Source: Runella sp. CRIBMP (GTDB lineage Bacteria > Bacteroidota > Bacteroidia > Cytophagales > Spirosomataceae). Taken from it: a DNA stretch of 64,000 nt. The notes under the pieces are model-generated. The model saw only the letters and a list, made by a program, of their open reading frames with translations. It ran no database searches and was not told the origin of the DNA. The position numbers were made by a program, and so were the translations under genes. Location of the stretch: positions 434,001-498,000 of the forward strand of contig NZ_JAAAKZ010000001.1 in NCBI RefSeq assembly GCF_009905605.1, read 5' to 3'. Below, piece by piece: positions 1-9,092 of the stretch (position 1 is its first letter; each line of letters opens with the position of its first letter).

Positions 1-2
1 TT

Positions 3-677
3 AGTGCTGTCGAAAAACAACAGGCCATACAGACCCTTTCATCCCGTCCTAAATATGGTTGGCAATTAACGCAGGCCCTTAAAAATCAGACGATTCCTAA
101 ACGTGATGTACCGCCCTATGCCGCTCGACAATTGCTACGGGTAGTGGGTAGTGGATTTATTGAAGTGTGGGGCCCCATTGAACAGGAGCCGTCGTTGGAA
201 AAATCGTATTCAAAATACCAACGAATGATTACCGATAAAGCCGTTGCCACGGCCAACGCGGTTAAGGGTGAAGTAGTTTTTCAACGCACCTGCGGAAGTT
301 GTCATAAAATGTACGGCAAAGGTGGAAACATTGGCCCCGACTTAACGGGGTCTAACCGTGCCAATCTGGATTATCTGTTGTTTAATGTACTAAATCCCAG
401 TGGCGAAATCCAAGAAGATTATAAGTTGGTGGTGGTGACCACCCGCGATGGACGCACGTACTCTGGCAATGTTATCTCAGAAAATGAGCGACAGTTGACA
501 ATGCGCGTGGTGGGCCAAGATGCGGTGGTAGTCAACAAATCGTCGATTCAGTCGCGGGAGGTGATGCCCACGTCGCTGATGCCCGTGGGATTGTTTGATG
601 CATTGGCCGAACAGGAAGTACTGGATTTGGTAAAATACATGCGAACCATGAGCGGCAACAAACAGGCACAGAAATAA
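3..677 (+). CDS. C-terminal part of a membrane-bound dehydrogenase/cytochrome c protein (5' end outside window)
   Basis: The reading frame is open from the first full codon at position 3, so the gene begins upstream and only about 224 residues are seen. The piece holds one CxxCH heme-attachment motif (CGSCH), followed by a GPDLTG stretch and a terminal VKYMRTM helix. This is the layout of the planctomycete-type heme-binding domain (TIGR02603) at the end of large PVC-type glucose/sorbosone-dehydrogenase proteins with HEAT repeats. The cytochrome domain probably takes electrons from the upstream dehydrogenase domain in the periplasm. The catalytic part is not visible, so the substrate is unknown. 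The TTG at 132 is internal and is not a start. Confidence 0.75.
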   Translation, partial: SAVEKQQAIQTLSSRPKYGWQLTQALKNQTIPKRDVPPYAARQLLRVVGSGFIEVWGPIEQEPSLEKSYSKYQRMITDKAVATANAVKGEVVFQRTCGSCHKMYGKGGNIGPDLTGSNRANLDYLLFNVLNPSGEIQEDYKLVVVTTRDGRTYSGNVISENERQLTMRVVGQDAVVVNKSSIQSREVMPTSLMPVGLFDALAEQEVLDLVKYMRTMSGNKQAQK

Positions 678-726
678 ACAAAACGCCCCAAAAAACGCCT
701 TCTCGCAAAAAGACCAATCTCCTTCG

Positions 727-734
727 TACCTTTG
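727..734 (+). promoter_or_regulatory. -7 promoter box for the DEAD-box helicase
   Basis: TACCTTTG matches the Bacteroidota -7 consensus TAnnTTTG. It lies 22 nt before the helicase ATG. No TTG-type -33 element is seen at the expected distance, so the call rests on the -7 box and its position. Confidence 0.5.
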
Positions 735-756
735 TGTTTTATAAATAGCAAAGCGT

Positions 757-2004
757 ATGAAGTTTGAAGAGTATCACATTGCCCCCGAAATCAAGAAAAG
801 TTTAGTGAATCTGGGATTTAAACGTCCTACCGACATTCAGTTTAAAGCGATTCCTTCCATTCTGAAAGGGGAAGATGTGTTGGCCATTGCCCAAACGGGT
901 ACGGGAAAAACCGCCGCGTTTGCCATACCCATCATTCATTTGCTCAACGAGCGCAAACGCAACAATCGACGCCCCGACGGCGTCAAATGCGTCGTGATGG
1001 TGCCTACGCATGAGTTGGCTTTGCAAATTACCGAAGTGTTTAACCGCCTTGGCCATTTTACGTTAGTAGAAACCTTGGGCTTATTTGGAGGCGTGGCGCA
1101 GGACCCACAAATAGCCAAATTGAACAAGGGTGTTGATGTGGTGGTGGCAACCCCTGGTCGCTTGTTTGACTTGGTCAGTCAGGGCCACCTCAAGCTGGAC
1201 CGCGTTGAAGTGCTGATTCTCGACGAAGCCGACCACATGCTGGATTTGGGTTTTATCAAAGACATTCGCGATTTGCTTCGTCACCTACCGCGTCGGCGGC
1301 AGACCTTGTTTTTTTCGGCTACCATTGACGATAAAATCAAGAAATTGGCCTATTCGCTCATCAACAGCGGGGCCATTCGTATTCAGATTTCTCCCAAAGA
1401 CCCCGTAGCCAAAAATATTGAACATTTTGTGGCTTATGTGGAAATGGACGATAAACGCTTCTTTCTCGAACGCATCATCAATGAGCATCCTGAAAGTAAA
1501 ATCATGGTTTTTGTGCGGACCAAAGTGCGTGCCGAGCGGGTATTCAAGGCGTTGGAGCGCATGGAAATCAAGAGCCTGACGCTGCACGGAGATAAAGACC
1601 AAAAAGACCGATTGGCGGCACTTAATGATTTTAAAAGCGGAAAAACCAAAGTGCTGATAGCCACCGACATCAGCGCCCGTGGTATTGATATTACAGGAGT
1701 AGATTATGTTATTAATTATGACTTACCCGAACAAGCCGAAAACTACGTCCACCGGGTAGGGCGTACTGGGCGTGGTACGCTCAAGGGCCATGCCGTTTCG
1801 TTTTGCAGCCCAGAAGAAAAACCCATTTTGGACGAAATTGAGACTTATCTCGATAAGCCCATCGATGTACTCCAAATCAGCAAAGCCGAATACGACAGCA
1901 TGATTGATTTTACAAATGATAATTCTGGAAACTTGCAGGTGCTCTTGCGCGAAATAGAGGAATTGGAAGAAGGGCGGAAAAAGAAAAAACGTAAAAAGAA
2001 ATAG
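757..2004 (+). CDS. DEAD-box ATP-dependent RNA helicase
   Basis: This 415-residue protein has the full helicase motif set: Q-motif region (PTDIQ at 24-28), Walker A AQTGTGKT (45-52), PTHELALQ (83-90), DEAD (156-159), SAT (187-189) and HRVGRTGR (332-339). The last 12 residues are almost all Lys/Arg (EEGRKKKKRKKK), a basic tail that in RhlE/CsdA-like helicases helps RNA binding. It should unwind RNA duplexes with ATP during ribosome assembly or RNA decay. The family cannot be narrowed from sequence alone. It is a single-gene unit with its own -7 box upstream and a terminator downstream. Confidence 0.93.
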   Translation: MKFEEYHIAPEIKKSLVNLGFKRPTDIQFKAIPSILKGEDVLAIAQTGTGKTAAFAIPIIHLLNERKRNNRRPDGVKCVVMVPTHELALQITEVFNRLGHFTLVETLGLFGGVAQDPQIAKLNKGVDVVVATPGRLFDLVSQGHLKLDRVEVLILDEADHMLDLGFIKDIRDLLRHLPRRRQTLFFSATIDDKIKKLAYSLINSGAIRIQISPKDPVAKNIEHFVAYVEMDDKRFFLERIINEHPESKIMVFVRTKVRAERVFKALERMEIKSLTLHGDKDQKDRLAALNDFKSGKTKVLIATDISARGIDITGVDYVINYDLPEQAENYVHRVGRTGRGTLKGHAVSFCSPEEKPILDEIETYLDKPIDVLQISKAEYDSMIDFTNDNSGNLQVLLREIEELEEGRKKKKRKKK

Positions 2005-2045
2005 AAGCTACGCAAAGACTTTTTTTTATAAGTATAGAATTAAGG

Positions 2046-2093
2046 GCCTCTGAGTGAATGGTTTTGTCATTCTCTGAGGCTTTTTGTTTTTTG
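2046..2093 (+). terminator. Rho-independent terminator after the helicase
   Basis: An interrupted stem (GCCTC...GAGGC with an inner GAATG...CATTC pairing) is followed by a T-rich run at 2081-2092. Confidence 0.75.
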
Positions 2094-2147
2094 TCGCTTT
2101 TTTAAAAATTAGTTTACGATTTTTTAATCCTGTATGAGTTGTTCGTC

Positions 2148-2155
2148 TAGTTTTG
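2148..2155 (+). promoter_or_regulatory. -7 promoter box for the penicillin acylase gene
   Basis: TAGTTTTG fits TAnnTTTG. It lies inside the longest open frame, whose first ATG is at 2134. If used, transcription would begin near 2161, which favours the ATG at 2227 as the real start. Confidence 0.45.
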
Positions 2156-2226
2156 TTCTAAATTGCGGTTCTAAAAGTCAATTTTTTATTAAAAAATCCA
2201 TATTAATTATTTTTTTCTATTCATCA

Positions 2227-4677
2227 ATGAAGTACATCCGTGCGTTGTTGAGTCTGCTGGTAGCTGGTGGACTGACGTACCTGCTCAATCAACCATTAGG
2301 TCCTGCTCCCGCTTTAGGGCCTTTTTTTAGTCCTTTTACTGGGTTTTGGCAAAATGACGAAGCGCCCCAAAAAGTATCCTCTTCTGAATTAAAATTACAA
2401 GGTCTAAAGGGCGAGGTGATTGTAAAATACGACGACAACGGTGTACCCCATATTTTTGCCCAAAACGACGAGGATTTATTTTTTGCGCAAGGATACATCA
2501 TTGCGCGTGACCGTCTGTGGCAAATGGATTTTTATACCCGGGTTACTTCTGGTCGTTTGAGCGAAGTAATGGGGCCTTTAGCGCTTGATTTTGACCGTTA
2601 TAATCGCCGTCTCCAATTACCAGAAGGAGCCGCAAAACTCGCCGAAGTATTCATGAAAGACCCTGATTCAAAACTGGTTGCGGAGTCGTATTCGGCAGGG
2701 ATAAATGCGTATATCGAGCAGGTTGAATACAAAGATTTAGCGATTGAGTTCAAGATTTTGGGGTATAGCCCCGAACCATGGTCGCCGTTAAAAACGGCCT
2801 TGGTGGAGATGCTAATGCGCAAAGACATGAACGCCCGCTCCGATGATTATCGTATGTCAAATACCTTGGCTGCGCACGGAAAAGAGGTCGTCAAAGATTT
2901 GTTCCCCAATTATCCTATCGAAGAATCACCCATCATTCCTAAAGGGACCAAGTGGGGTTTTACGCCCGTGGCCGTGCCCAAAGTGCCCGAAATGTTGAAA
3001 GCAAGCGTAGCCGCCCGGTTAGACATAGAATCAGAAAACCCTGGCATTGGGTCCAACAACTGGGCTGTGCATGGTTCGCGCACTGCAACTGGATTGCCCT
3101 TGCTTTCCAATGACCCGCACTTGGGTCTATCCCTTCCTTCTATTTGGTACCAGATGCAACTCGTGTCGCCTACGGTTAATGTATATGGTGTGTGTGTGCC
3201 CGGTTGGCCTGGGATAGGGATTGGTTTTAATAAAGACATTGCCTGGGGAATGACCAATGTAGGCTCCGATGTCTTTGATTTTTACCAAATTCAATTCAAA
3301 GACAAAACGCAGAAAGAGTACCAACACGACGGGCAATGGCGACCAGTAACCATGAAAATCAATGAATTTAGGGTGAAAGAGGAGGCAAAAGCCGTGCAGG
3401 ATACGGTTCGGTATACCCATCACGGGCCGATTCTTTACAGTGACGGACAAACGCCGTTTATGGGAGATTTGCCCGTGGGTCATGCCCTCACGTGGATTGG
3501 GCCCGTGGCGGTGGGCAATTCGTTGAAAGCGTTGTACATGATTAATCGCGCCAAAAACTACGATGACTACCGCGCTATCATGCCTTATTTGGCTTCACCA
3601 GCGTTCAACGTGGTGTTTGCAAGCAATCAAAATGACGTGGCTATCACATCGGCGGGACAGTTGCCGCTTAAATGGAAGGAGCAGGGCAAGTTTGTGCTAG
3701 ATGGGGCTAATCCTGCACATGACTGGCGTGATTGGATTCCCGTTGAGCAAAATCCGTACGTCAAAAATCCAGCGCGTGGGTACGTCAGTTCGGCCAATCA
3801 ATTTCCTGCTGACCCTTCTTATCCCTATTATTTGGGGTGGAAATTTGCGCCAGGCGAGAGGGGAATTCGGATAAATGAGCGTCTGGAAAAAATGACACAA
3901 GCCACCATCGACAGTCTACGCCTGCTCCAAAACGACAATTTTAACGTAGAAGCTCGCCGGGTTTTGCCCGATTTGCTCAAAATATTGGAAAAAGATTCAA
4001 GCTCAAAAGCCAATCCTGCGTATCAGATTTTGGCGAGCTGGAACTTAAGAAATGACCCCGAAGAGCTGGGGCCGACGATTTTTGAGCGTTGGGTCAAAGA
4101 ACTGCGTTTGGCAATATGGGATGATGATTTTCCGTCAACTGATAAAAAAGCTCCCATGATGCTTCCCACCCGTGACCGCACGTGGGCCTTGCTTCAAAAG
4201 CAACCAAATTCGAAATGGTTTGATGATAAAAGAACTCCTAAAAAGACTGAAACGGCCGCCGATATTGTTCGCACGACCTTTGCGGCTACGATAGATTCCC
4301 TCATTGATAAACACGGACGTATCAATGAAGAATCTTGGGCGTGGGGGAAGGCAAAAGGCACTGATATTAAACATCTTGTGCCACTTTTTAAGTCGTTCTC
4401 ACGGATGGATGTCATCAACGGTGGTGGTGCAAACATCGTCAATGCCACGACTGAGGGAGGTCATGGTCCGTCGTGGCGGATGGTGGTGCAATTAGACAAA
4501 ACATGGCCCAAAGCCTTCGGATTGTATCCGGGAGGTCAGTCTGGAAACCCAGGAAGCCGTTTGTATGACAATATGATTGACCGCTGGGCCAAGGGAGAAT
4601 TGAACGAATTGGTGTTTTTGAAATCAAAAGAAGAGAATCATCCTAAGATTATTTCGACACTTAAATTGGGTAAGTGA
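2227..4677 (+). CDS. Penicillin acylase family protein (Ntn hydrolase)
   Basis: This is an 816-residue precursor. The chosen ATG at 2227 gives a signal or anchor sequence (MKYIRALLSLLVAGGLTYLL). An ATG at 2134 in the same frame would add 31 uncharacteristic residues and lies before the likely promoter box. The N-terminal part shows the family's GVPHIFA and AQGYIIARDRLWQMD signatures. The autoproteolysis site is IGSNNW, where Ser276 would become the N-terminal nucleophile of the beta chain. The enzyme probably hydrolyses amides (acylated amines, acyl-homoserine lactones or beta-lactam side chains) in the periplasm. The true substrate cannot be read from sequence. Confidence 0.9.
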   Translation: MKYIRALLSLLVAGGLTYLLNQPLGPAPALGPFFSPFTGFWQNDEAPQKVSSSELKLQGLKGEVIVKYDDNGVPHIFAQNDEDLFFAQGYIIARDRLWQMDFYTRVTSGRLSEVMGPLALDFDRYNRRLQLPEGAAKLAEVFMKDPDSKLVAESYSAGINAYIEQVEYKDLAIEFKILGYSPEPWSPLKTALVEMLMRKDMNARSDDYRMSNTLAAHGKEVVKDLFPNYPIEESPIIPKGTKWGFTPVAVPKVPEMLKASVAARLDIESENPGIGSNNWAVHGSRTATGLPLLSNDPHLGLSLPSIWYQMQLVSPTVNVYGVCVPGWPGIGIGFNKDIAWGMTNVGSDVFDFYQIQFKDKTQKEYQHDGQWRPVTMKINEFRVKEEAKAVQDTVRYTHHGPILYSDGQTPFMGDLPVGHALTWIGPVAVGNSLKALYMINRAKNYDDYRAIMPYLASPAFNVVFASNQNDVAITSAGQLPLKWKEQGKFVLDGANPAHDWRDWIPVEQNPYVKNPARGYVSSANQFPADPSYPYYLGWKFAPGERGIRINERLEKMTQATIDSLRLLQNDNFNVEARRVLPDLLKILEKDSSSKANPAYQILASWNLRNDPEELGPTIFERWVKELRLAIWDDDFPSTDKKAPMMLPTRDRTWALLQKQPNSKWFDDKRTPKKTETAADIVRTTFAATIDSLIDKHGRINEESWAWGKAKGTDIKHLVPLFKSFSRMDVINGGGANIVNATTEGGHGPSWRMVVQLDKTWPKAFGLYPGGQSGNPGSRLYDNMIDRWAKGELNELVFLKSKEENHPKIISTLKLGK

Positions 4678-4785
4678 ACGGTTTAATGCTACCGAAATTG
4701 TGATTAAACTAGGTATTTGATGGTGATTTTGTTAAAATCCACTGAAAACTAGGGAATTATACTATTAAAATAAGTGTAAACTAAC

Positions 4786-4793
4786 TATTTTTG
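4786..4793 (+). promoter_or_regulatory. -7 promoter box for the small membrane protein
   Basis: TATTTTTG matches TAnnTTTG exactly, 59 nt before the ATG at 4853. No clear -33 element is seen. Confidence 0.45.
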
Positions 4794-4852
4794 TGTAATT
4801 CCTTAGTACTTCATAGATTAAAGTACGTTTTCATTCTCCTAAACTCAAAGTT

Positions 4853-5185
4853 ATGCTTTACGTTCTTATCATTCTATTCAGTGCCATTGCGCAATATTTT
4901 GGCCCTTGGTGGTTGATGCCTATCGTGTGTTTTGTGTTATGCTTGTGGAAAGCAGATGCTGCCTTAAAAGCTTTTGGAGTTGCTTTTTTTGCAGCGGCAA
5001 CGTTATGGTTAGGTTACGCTTCTTATCAGCATTTTGTCAATGAAGGGCTCATTGGCCAAAAAGTAGCCGACATTTTTAAAATCCCCAATGTGCTGGTTCT
5101 GGTAGTGATTACAACGCTGATTGGCGGAATCGTATCAGGTTTTGCGGGTATGGCAGGTTACTACTGCCGTCGAGCGCTGGCATAA
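4853..5185 (+). CDS. Small integral membrane protein, function unknown
   Basis: This 110-residue protein is mostly hydrophobic, with about three to four membrane segments (near residues 2-20, 20-32, 38-53 and 78-100) and a short polar linker (NEGLIGQKVADIF) before the last one. I do not recognise the family. It stands alone, with a -7 promoter box upstream and a strong terminator directly downstream. That arrangement and the normal codon use argue that it is a real gene. Confidence 0.7.
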   Translation: MLYVLIILFSAIAQYFGPWWLMPIVCFVLCLWKADAALKAFGVAFFAAATLWLGYASYQHFVNEGLIGQKVADIFKIPNVLVLVVITTLIGGIVSGFAGMAGYYCRRALA

Positions 5186-5197
5186 CGGTTATTACCT

Positions 5198-5236
5198 AAA
5201 AAAGCCCTGCTGATTGTTTTTGGCAGGGCTTTTTTA
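5198..5236. terminator. Bidirectional terminator between convergent genes
   Basis: AAGCCCTGC pairs with GCAGGGCTT, with A-runs on the left and T-runs on the right, so it can end transcription from both sides. Confidence 0.85.
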
Positions 5237-5252
5237 TTGGTTTAGAAGGGTG

Positions 5253-6080
5253 TCAACCGTTTCTTTCCATCCACCCGAGGATGTAGTTAAACACTTCCAA
5301 CTTATTGGGTTCATTGTGAATTTCGTGGTACATTCCATCCCATTTTTTATAGGTGATCGGGCCGCTTACCCGATGCGCAAATGCCTCACTCGCAGGTTGT
5401 GAGGTAAGTTTGTCTTCTGCGCCGTGCATCAGCAAGGTTGGAACAGGCATGGCACCCGAATAACTGTTGAGAAAAGCGGCGGCTTCTAAAATGCCGATAC
5501 TGGCCGATGCCGTAATAAAACCATGCACCAACGGGTCATTTTTATACGCTTCTACCACCGTTGGGTCTTTTGAGATATGCTCCTGGGCCAAGCCGCTGTC
5601 TTGACTGAATCCAGGGAAAACCGAGCGCATTAGTTTGCCCAACGTAATCAAAATGGGTTTAGGCTCAAACGCTAATTGTATCCACGGTCCACTGACAATC
5701 AGTCCTTTCAGGGCTGGCTTGCGGCGTAATACATAGTTTAGTGCCAAATTTCCGCCCATTGAATGTCCGTAAAGAAACAAAGGTGCGGAAGAGGCTTTTG
5801 AGGTGACAAACTCCAAAAAGTTCTCAATATCATCTAAATACGCGTCGTATTTGGGGGCGTGCCCGCGTTTACCTTCCGATTTTCCATGACCTCGGTTATC
5901 AAGGGCATAAACTGAATACCCATTTTTGTTGAAAAATTCGGCTACGTGCACATACCTGCCACTGTGTTCTCCAAAACCGTGGATGAGCGCAATGACGCCC
6001 TTGGGGGTTTCGATGGGCCATGCCCGTGTAAACAGCGCAAGCCCATCTTTTGCAATAAGGTTTTGGGTAATTTCTGACAT
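5253..6080 (-). CDS. Alpha/beta hydrolase, monoacylglycerol lipase/lysophospholipase type
   Basis: This 275-residue single-domain hydrolase has the oxyanion-hole region LIHGFGEHSGRY, the nucleophile elbow GHSMGG (Ser107), the acid in MHGAEDK (Asp223) and the catalytic His in YHEIHNE (His252). This is the serine-aminopeptidase/Hydrolase_4 family pattern, typical of monoglyceride lipases. No signal peptide is present, so it is cytoplasmic. It is transcribed divergently from the DUF1553 cytochrome gene and shares the downstream terminator with the small membrane protein. Confidence 0.87.
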   Translation of the reverse strand: MSEITQNLIAKDGLALFTRAWPIETPKGVIALIHGFGEHSGRYVHVAEFFNKNGYSVYALDNRGHGKSEGKRGHAPKYDAYLDDIENFLEFVTSKASSAPLFLYGHSMGGNLALNYVLRRKPALKGLIVSGPWIQLAFEPKPILITLGKLMRSVFPGFSQDSGLAQEHISKDPTVVEAYKNDPLVHGFITASASIGILEAAAFLNSYSGAMPVPTLLMHGAEDKLTSQPASEAFAHRVSGPITYKKWDGMYHEIHNEPNKLEVFNYILGWMERNG

Positions 6081-6191
6081 GGTTTAGGTTTTTGGATGAA
6101 AGATAAACAAAAACCTAAAACCGCCGCTCCAAACGGGTAAGAAAAACCCATTTCTTGCCTTTATAAAAAGTAGTTTAATGTGCAGATTAAA

Positions 6192-8987
6192 ATGGCAATG
6201 AAACCAAAATGGATATTTACGGGAGGGGTCGCAGTGGTATTGCTGAGCTCATTTTCGTTTTTAGGAATGTTTGAACATCGGGTGGATTTCAACGACGAAG
6301 TGAAACCCATTTTGAACAAGCATTGCATGGCGTGCCATGGAGGTGTCAAAAAGGCGGGGGGGGTAAGTTTTCTGTTCGAACAGGATATGTACCAACCCGC
6401 TAAATCAGGCAAACCGCCCGTAGTGGCGGGTGATGCCGATGATAGTGAAATGATGCGGCGTATTTTATTGCCAGAAGGCCACGAAGATAAAATGCCCAAA
6501 GACGGTCCGCCGTTGACGGAAGAAGACGTGGAGGTACTCACAAAGTGGATTGACCAAGGTGCTCAATGGGGAAACCACTGGGCTTATAACCGCATCGAGC
6601 GCCCAGATGTACCCAAGATTGGTAGTTTTTTGGCGCGAATCGGCTTAACTGACGACGAAGAAACCCGTTGGGCCAAAAATGAAATAGACCATTTTGTTCT
6701 TGAAAAACTACGAGAGCAAGGCCTTAAACCTGCCCCAGAAGCCGACCGTGCCACGCTCATTAGGCGAGTAAGTCTCGATTTGACGGGTCTCCCACCTACG
6801 GATGCTCAGGTGCAACAATTTCTTCGAGATACGTCGCCTAAAGCTTACGAAACGCTCGTCGATTCGCTGTTGGCTTCGTCGGCTTACGGAGAACGTTGGG
6901 CGGGTACATGGTTGGATTTGGCGCGCTATGCCGATACCAAAGGCTACGAGCGCGACCCCGGACGCAGCATTTGGCGCTACCGCGATTGGCTTATCAAAGC
7001 CTACAACGAAGACAAACCCTACGACCGATTTGTGACGGAACAGTTGGCGGGGGATTTGTTGCCCAACGCGACGGACGATAACCTCATTGCCACGGGATTT
7101 CACCGCAACACCATGACCAACGATGAAGGCGGTACACAGGACGAAGAGTTTCGCGTAGCGGCGGTTATCGACCGGGTCAATACCACTTGGGATGTTTTTC
7201 AGGGAACGACTTTCAGTTGTGTGCAATGCCATAGCCATCCTTACGACCCCTTCAGGCACGAAGAATACTACAAATACATGGCTTTTTTCAATAATTCTCG
7301 TGATGAAGACGTCACCAGCGAAACGCCCACCCTACGTTTTTATAAGAGCGAAGACTCGCTGAGGATTGCGAAAGTTGAAAGCTGGATTCAACAAAATGCC
7401 CCCAAAAATGGGACGAAGGCAATGAATCTTGCGGAGTTTCGGCAGTTTGTACGCATCATGGAGCCTAAGGTTAACTCGCACGATTTTGACCAACATGTCA
7501 ATGCGTCGTTGCTAGATGCTAAATATTTTGGTATTCAAGACAATGGTTCGGCGCGTTGGCAGAATGTGACGTTGACGGGCAAACGTCGCCTTTTGATAGC
7601 CATTGGGACCAACGCCGAAAATGCGTTGTTAGAACTTCATCAGGATAGTTTGCGCGGCAAAATAGTAGCATCGTTGGCGGTTCCCAAGACGGGAGGCGCA
7701 GGGCGAGATACCGTTGTGATTTTGCCAGTATTGCCTGATGCTGGAAAAAGAACGCTTTACTGGACGCTCAAAAGCCCCAAAACACCCAAAGAATGGGTGC
7801 AGATTAAATGGGCGACGTTTCAGCAGGCGTTACCGGGAAGTGACCAACCCGCATTTGCCGAAATTGAAAAAGAATACGCCCAAATCCTGACGGGTAATGT
7901 CGAAAACACACCTATTATGTACGATGGTCACGGGGACTTGGCGCGCCAAACCCACGTGTTTATTCGCGGAAATTGGACCGTAAAAGGGGCTAAAGTTCAG
8001 CCTGATGTACCAGGTATTTTTAAAGTAAAAGGCGCAGAAAACGATCAACTGCCACAAAAATCGCCCAATCGTTTGGGGTTGGCCCAGTGGATGACCTCGC
8101 GCAACCACCCACTGACAGCCCGCGTGGCCGTAAATCGTTTGTGGGAACAATTGTTCGGAACGGGTATTGTAGAAACGGTAGAAGATTTTGGATCTCAGGG
8201 GATTGCCCCCACCCATCAAGCATTGCTTGATTGGCTTTCGGTAGAGCTTATGGAAACGCAGCAGTGGAGCATTAAGAAGGCGTTGAAACAGATTGTGTTG
8301 TCGGCTACCTATCGTCAAAGCTCGGCGGTGACACCCGAAAAGTTGGAAAAAGACCCCTACAATAAATGGCTGTCGCGCGGGGCGCGGGTCCGCCTGACGG
8401 CCGAGCAGGTACGCGATCAAATGCTGGCCGTAAGTGGATTATTGTCCCGAAAAATGTACGGAAAAAGCGTAATGCCTTTGCAGCCCGATAATATCTGGCT
8501 GTCGCCCTACGATGGGGCCAAGTGGCAACTCAGCGCGGGTGAAGATCGCTACCGCCGTGCGTTGTATATTTATTGGAAACGCACTGCACCGTATCCTTCT
8601 ATGGTGACTTTCGACGCGCCGAGTCGGGAGTTTTGTCAAGTGCGACGCTTACGGACCAACACGCCTTTGCAGGCCTTAGTAACGCTCAATGACCCCGTGT
8701 ATCTGGAAGTGGCTCATTGTTTTTCCGAAACGATTGCGGCGCAATATTCGCAGCCTCAGCAGCAGATTCGGGAGGCATATCGCCGCCTGACGTACCGTAC
8801 TATTTCGACCAAACGCTTACAGGTGTTGACGAAGTTATATCAAAAATCACTGTCCGAATACCGCAAAAACCCCGAAGGGGCAAAGAAACTATTAGCCAAC
8901 GAACCCAATGCGAGACCAGAACTCGCCGCCCTGACCGTAACCACCAACGCCATGCTCAATTTGGATGAAGTAGTGACGAAAGAATAG
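6192..8987 (+). CDS. PSCyt1/DUF1549/DUF1553 planctomycete-type cytochrome protein
   Basis: About 931 residues. In-frame starts are a GTG at 6180 and ATGs at 6192 and 6198. I chose 6192, but 6198 fits almost equally well. An N-terminal membrane segment ([19 protein letters not shown]) is followed by the PSCyt1 heme motif CMACH, then the DUF1549 domain with a second heme motif (CVQCHSH) after [12 protein letters not shown]1553 occupies the C-terminal half ([20 protein letters not shown], and [16 protein letters not shown] near the end). These proteins are exported and thought to act in polysaccharide or sulfated-glycan degradation, but the chemistry is unproven. The usual DUF1501 partner gene does not follow. 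Confidence 0.9.
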   Translation: MAMKPKWIFTGGVAVVLLSSFSFLGMFEHRVDFNDEVKPILNKHCMACHGGVKKAGGVSFLFEQDMYQPAKSGKPPVVAGDADDSEMMRRILLPEGHEDKMPKDGPPLTEEDVEVLTKWIDQGAQWGNHWAYNRIERPDVPKIGSFLARIGLTDDEETRWAKNEIDHFVLEKLREQGLKPAPEADRATLIRRVSLDLTGLPPTDAQVQQFLRDTSPKAYETLVDSLLASSAYGERWAGTWLDLARYADTKGYERDPGRSIWRYRDWLIKAYNEDKPYDRFVTEQLAGDLLPNATDDNLIATGFHRNTMTNDEGGTQDEEFRVAAVIDRVNTTWDVFQGTTFSCVQCHSHPYDPFRHEEYYKYMAFFNNSRDEDVTSETPTLRFYKSEDSLRIAKVESWIQQNAPKNGTKAMNLAEFRQFVRIMEPKVNSHDFDQHVNASLLDAKYFGIQDNGSARWQNVTLTGKRRLLIAIGTNAENALLELHQDSLRGKIVASLAVPKTGGAGRDTVVILPVLPDAGKRTLYWTLKSPKTPKEWVQIKWATFQQALPGSDQPAFAEIEKEYAQILTGNVENTPIMYDGHGDLARQTHVFIRGNWTVKGAKVQPDVPGIFKVKGAENDQLPQKSPNRLGLAQWMTSRNHPLTARVAVNRLWEQLFGTGIVETVEDFGSQGIAPTHQALLDWLSVELMETQQWSIKKALKQIVLSATYRQSSAVTPEKLEKDPYNKWLSRGARVRLTAEQVRDQMLAVSGLLSRKMYGKSVMPLQPDNIWLSPYDGAKWQLSAGEDRYRRALYIYWKRTAPYPSMVTFDAPSREFCQVRRLRTNTPLQALVTLNDPVYLEVAHCFSETIAAQYSQPQQQIREAYRRLTYRTISTKRLQVLTKLYQKSLSEYRKNPEGAKKLLANEPNARPELAALTVTTNAMLNLDEVVTKE

Positions 8988-9092
8988 ACGATTAGCGCTC
9001 TTACTTCATGTTTCCTGCTTCTTAGTTTCAGTCCTCAAAGCATTCCTTGTAAATTTTTAGTATACTTGGAAGATAAACGATTCCGAAAACAG

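Noticed and set aside
2134-2226. N-terminal extension of the penicillin acylase
   Set aside because: The added residues are not a signal peptide, and the likely -7 promoter box lies inside them.
6708-7259. 183-residue reading frame on the minus strand
   Set aside because: It lies inside the DUF1553 cytochrome gene, whose frame is well supported, and its translation shows no family features.
7830-8420. 196-residue reading frame on the minus strand
   Set aside because: It is a shadow of the DUF1553 cytochrome gene with no signatures.
9047-9068. Promoter TTG-N-TATACTTG for the beta-CASP gene
   Set aside because: The spacing between the two parts is only 11 bp, too short for the Bacteroidota -33/-7 pattern.
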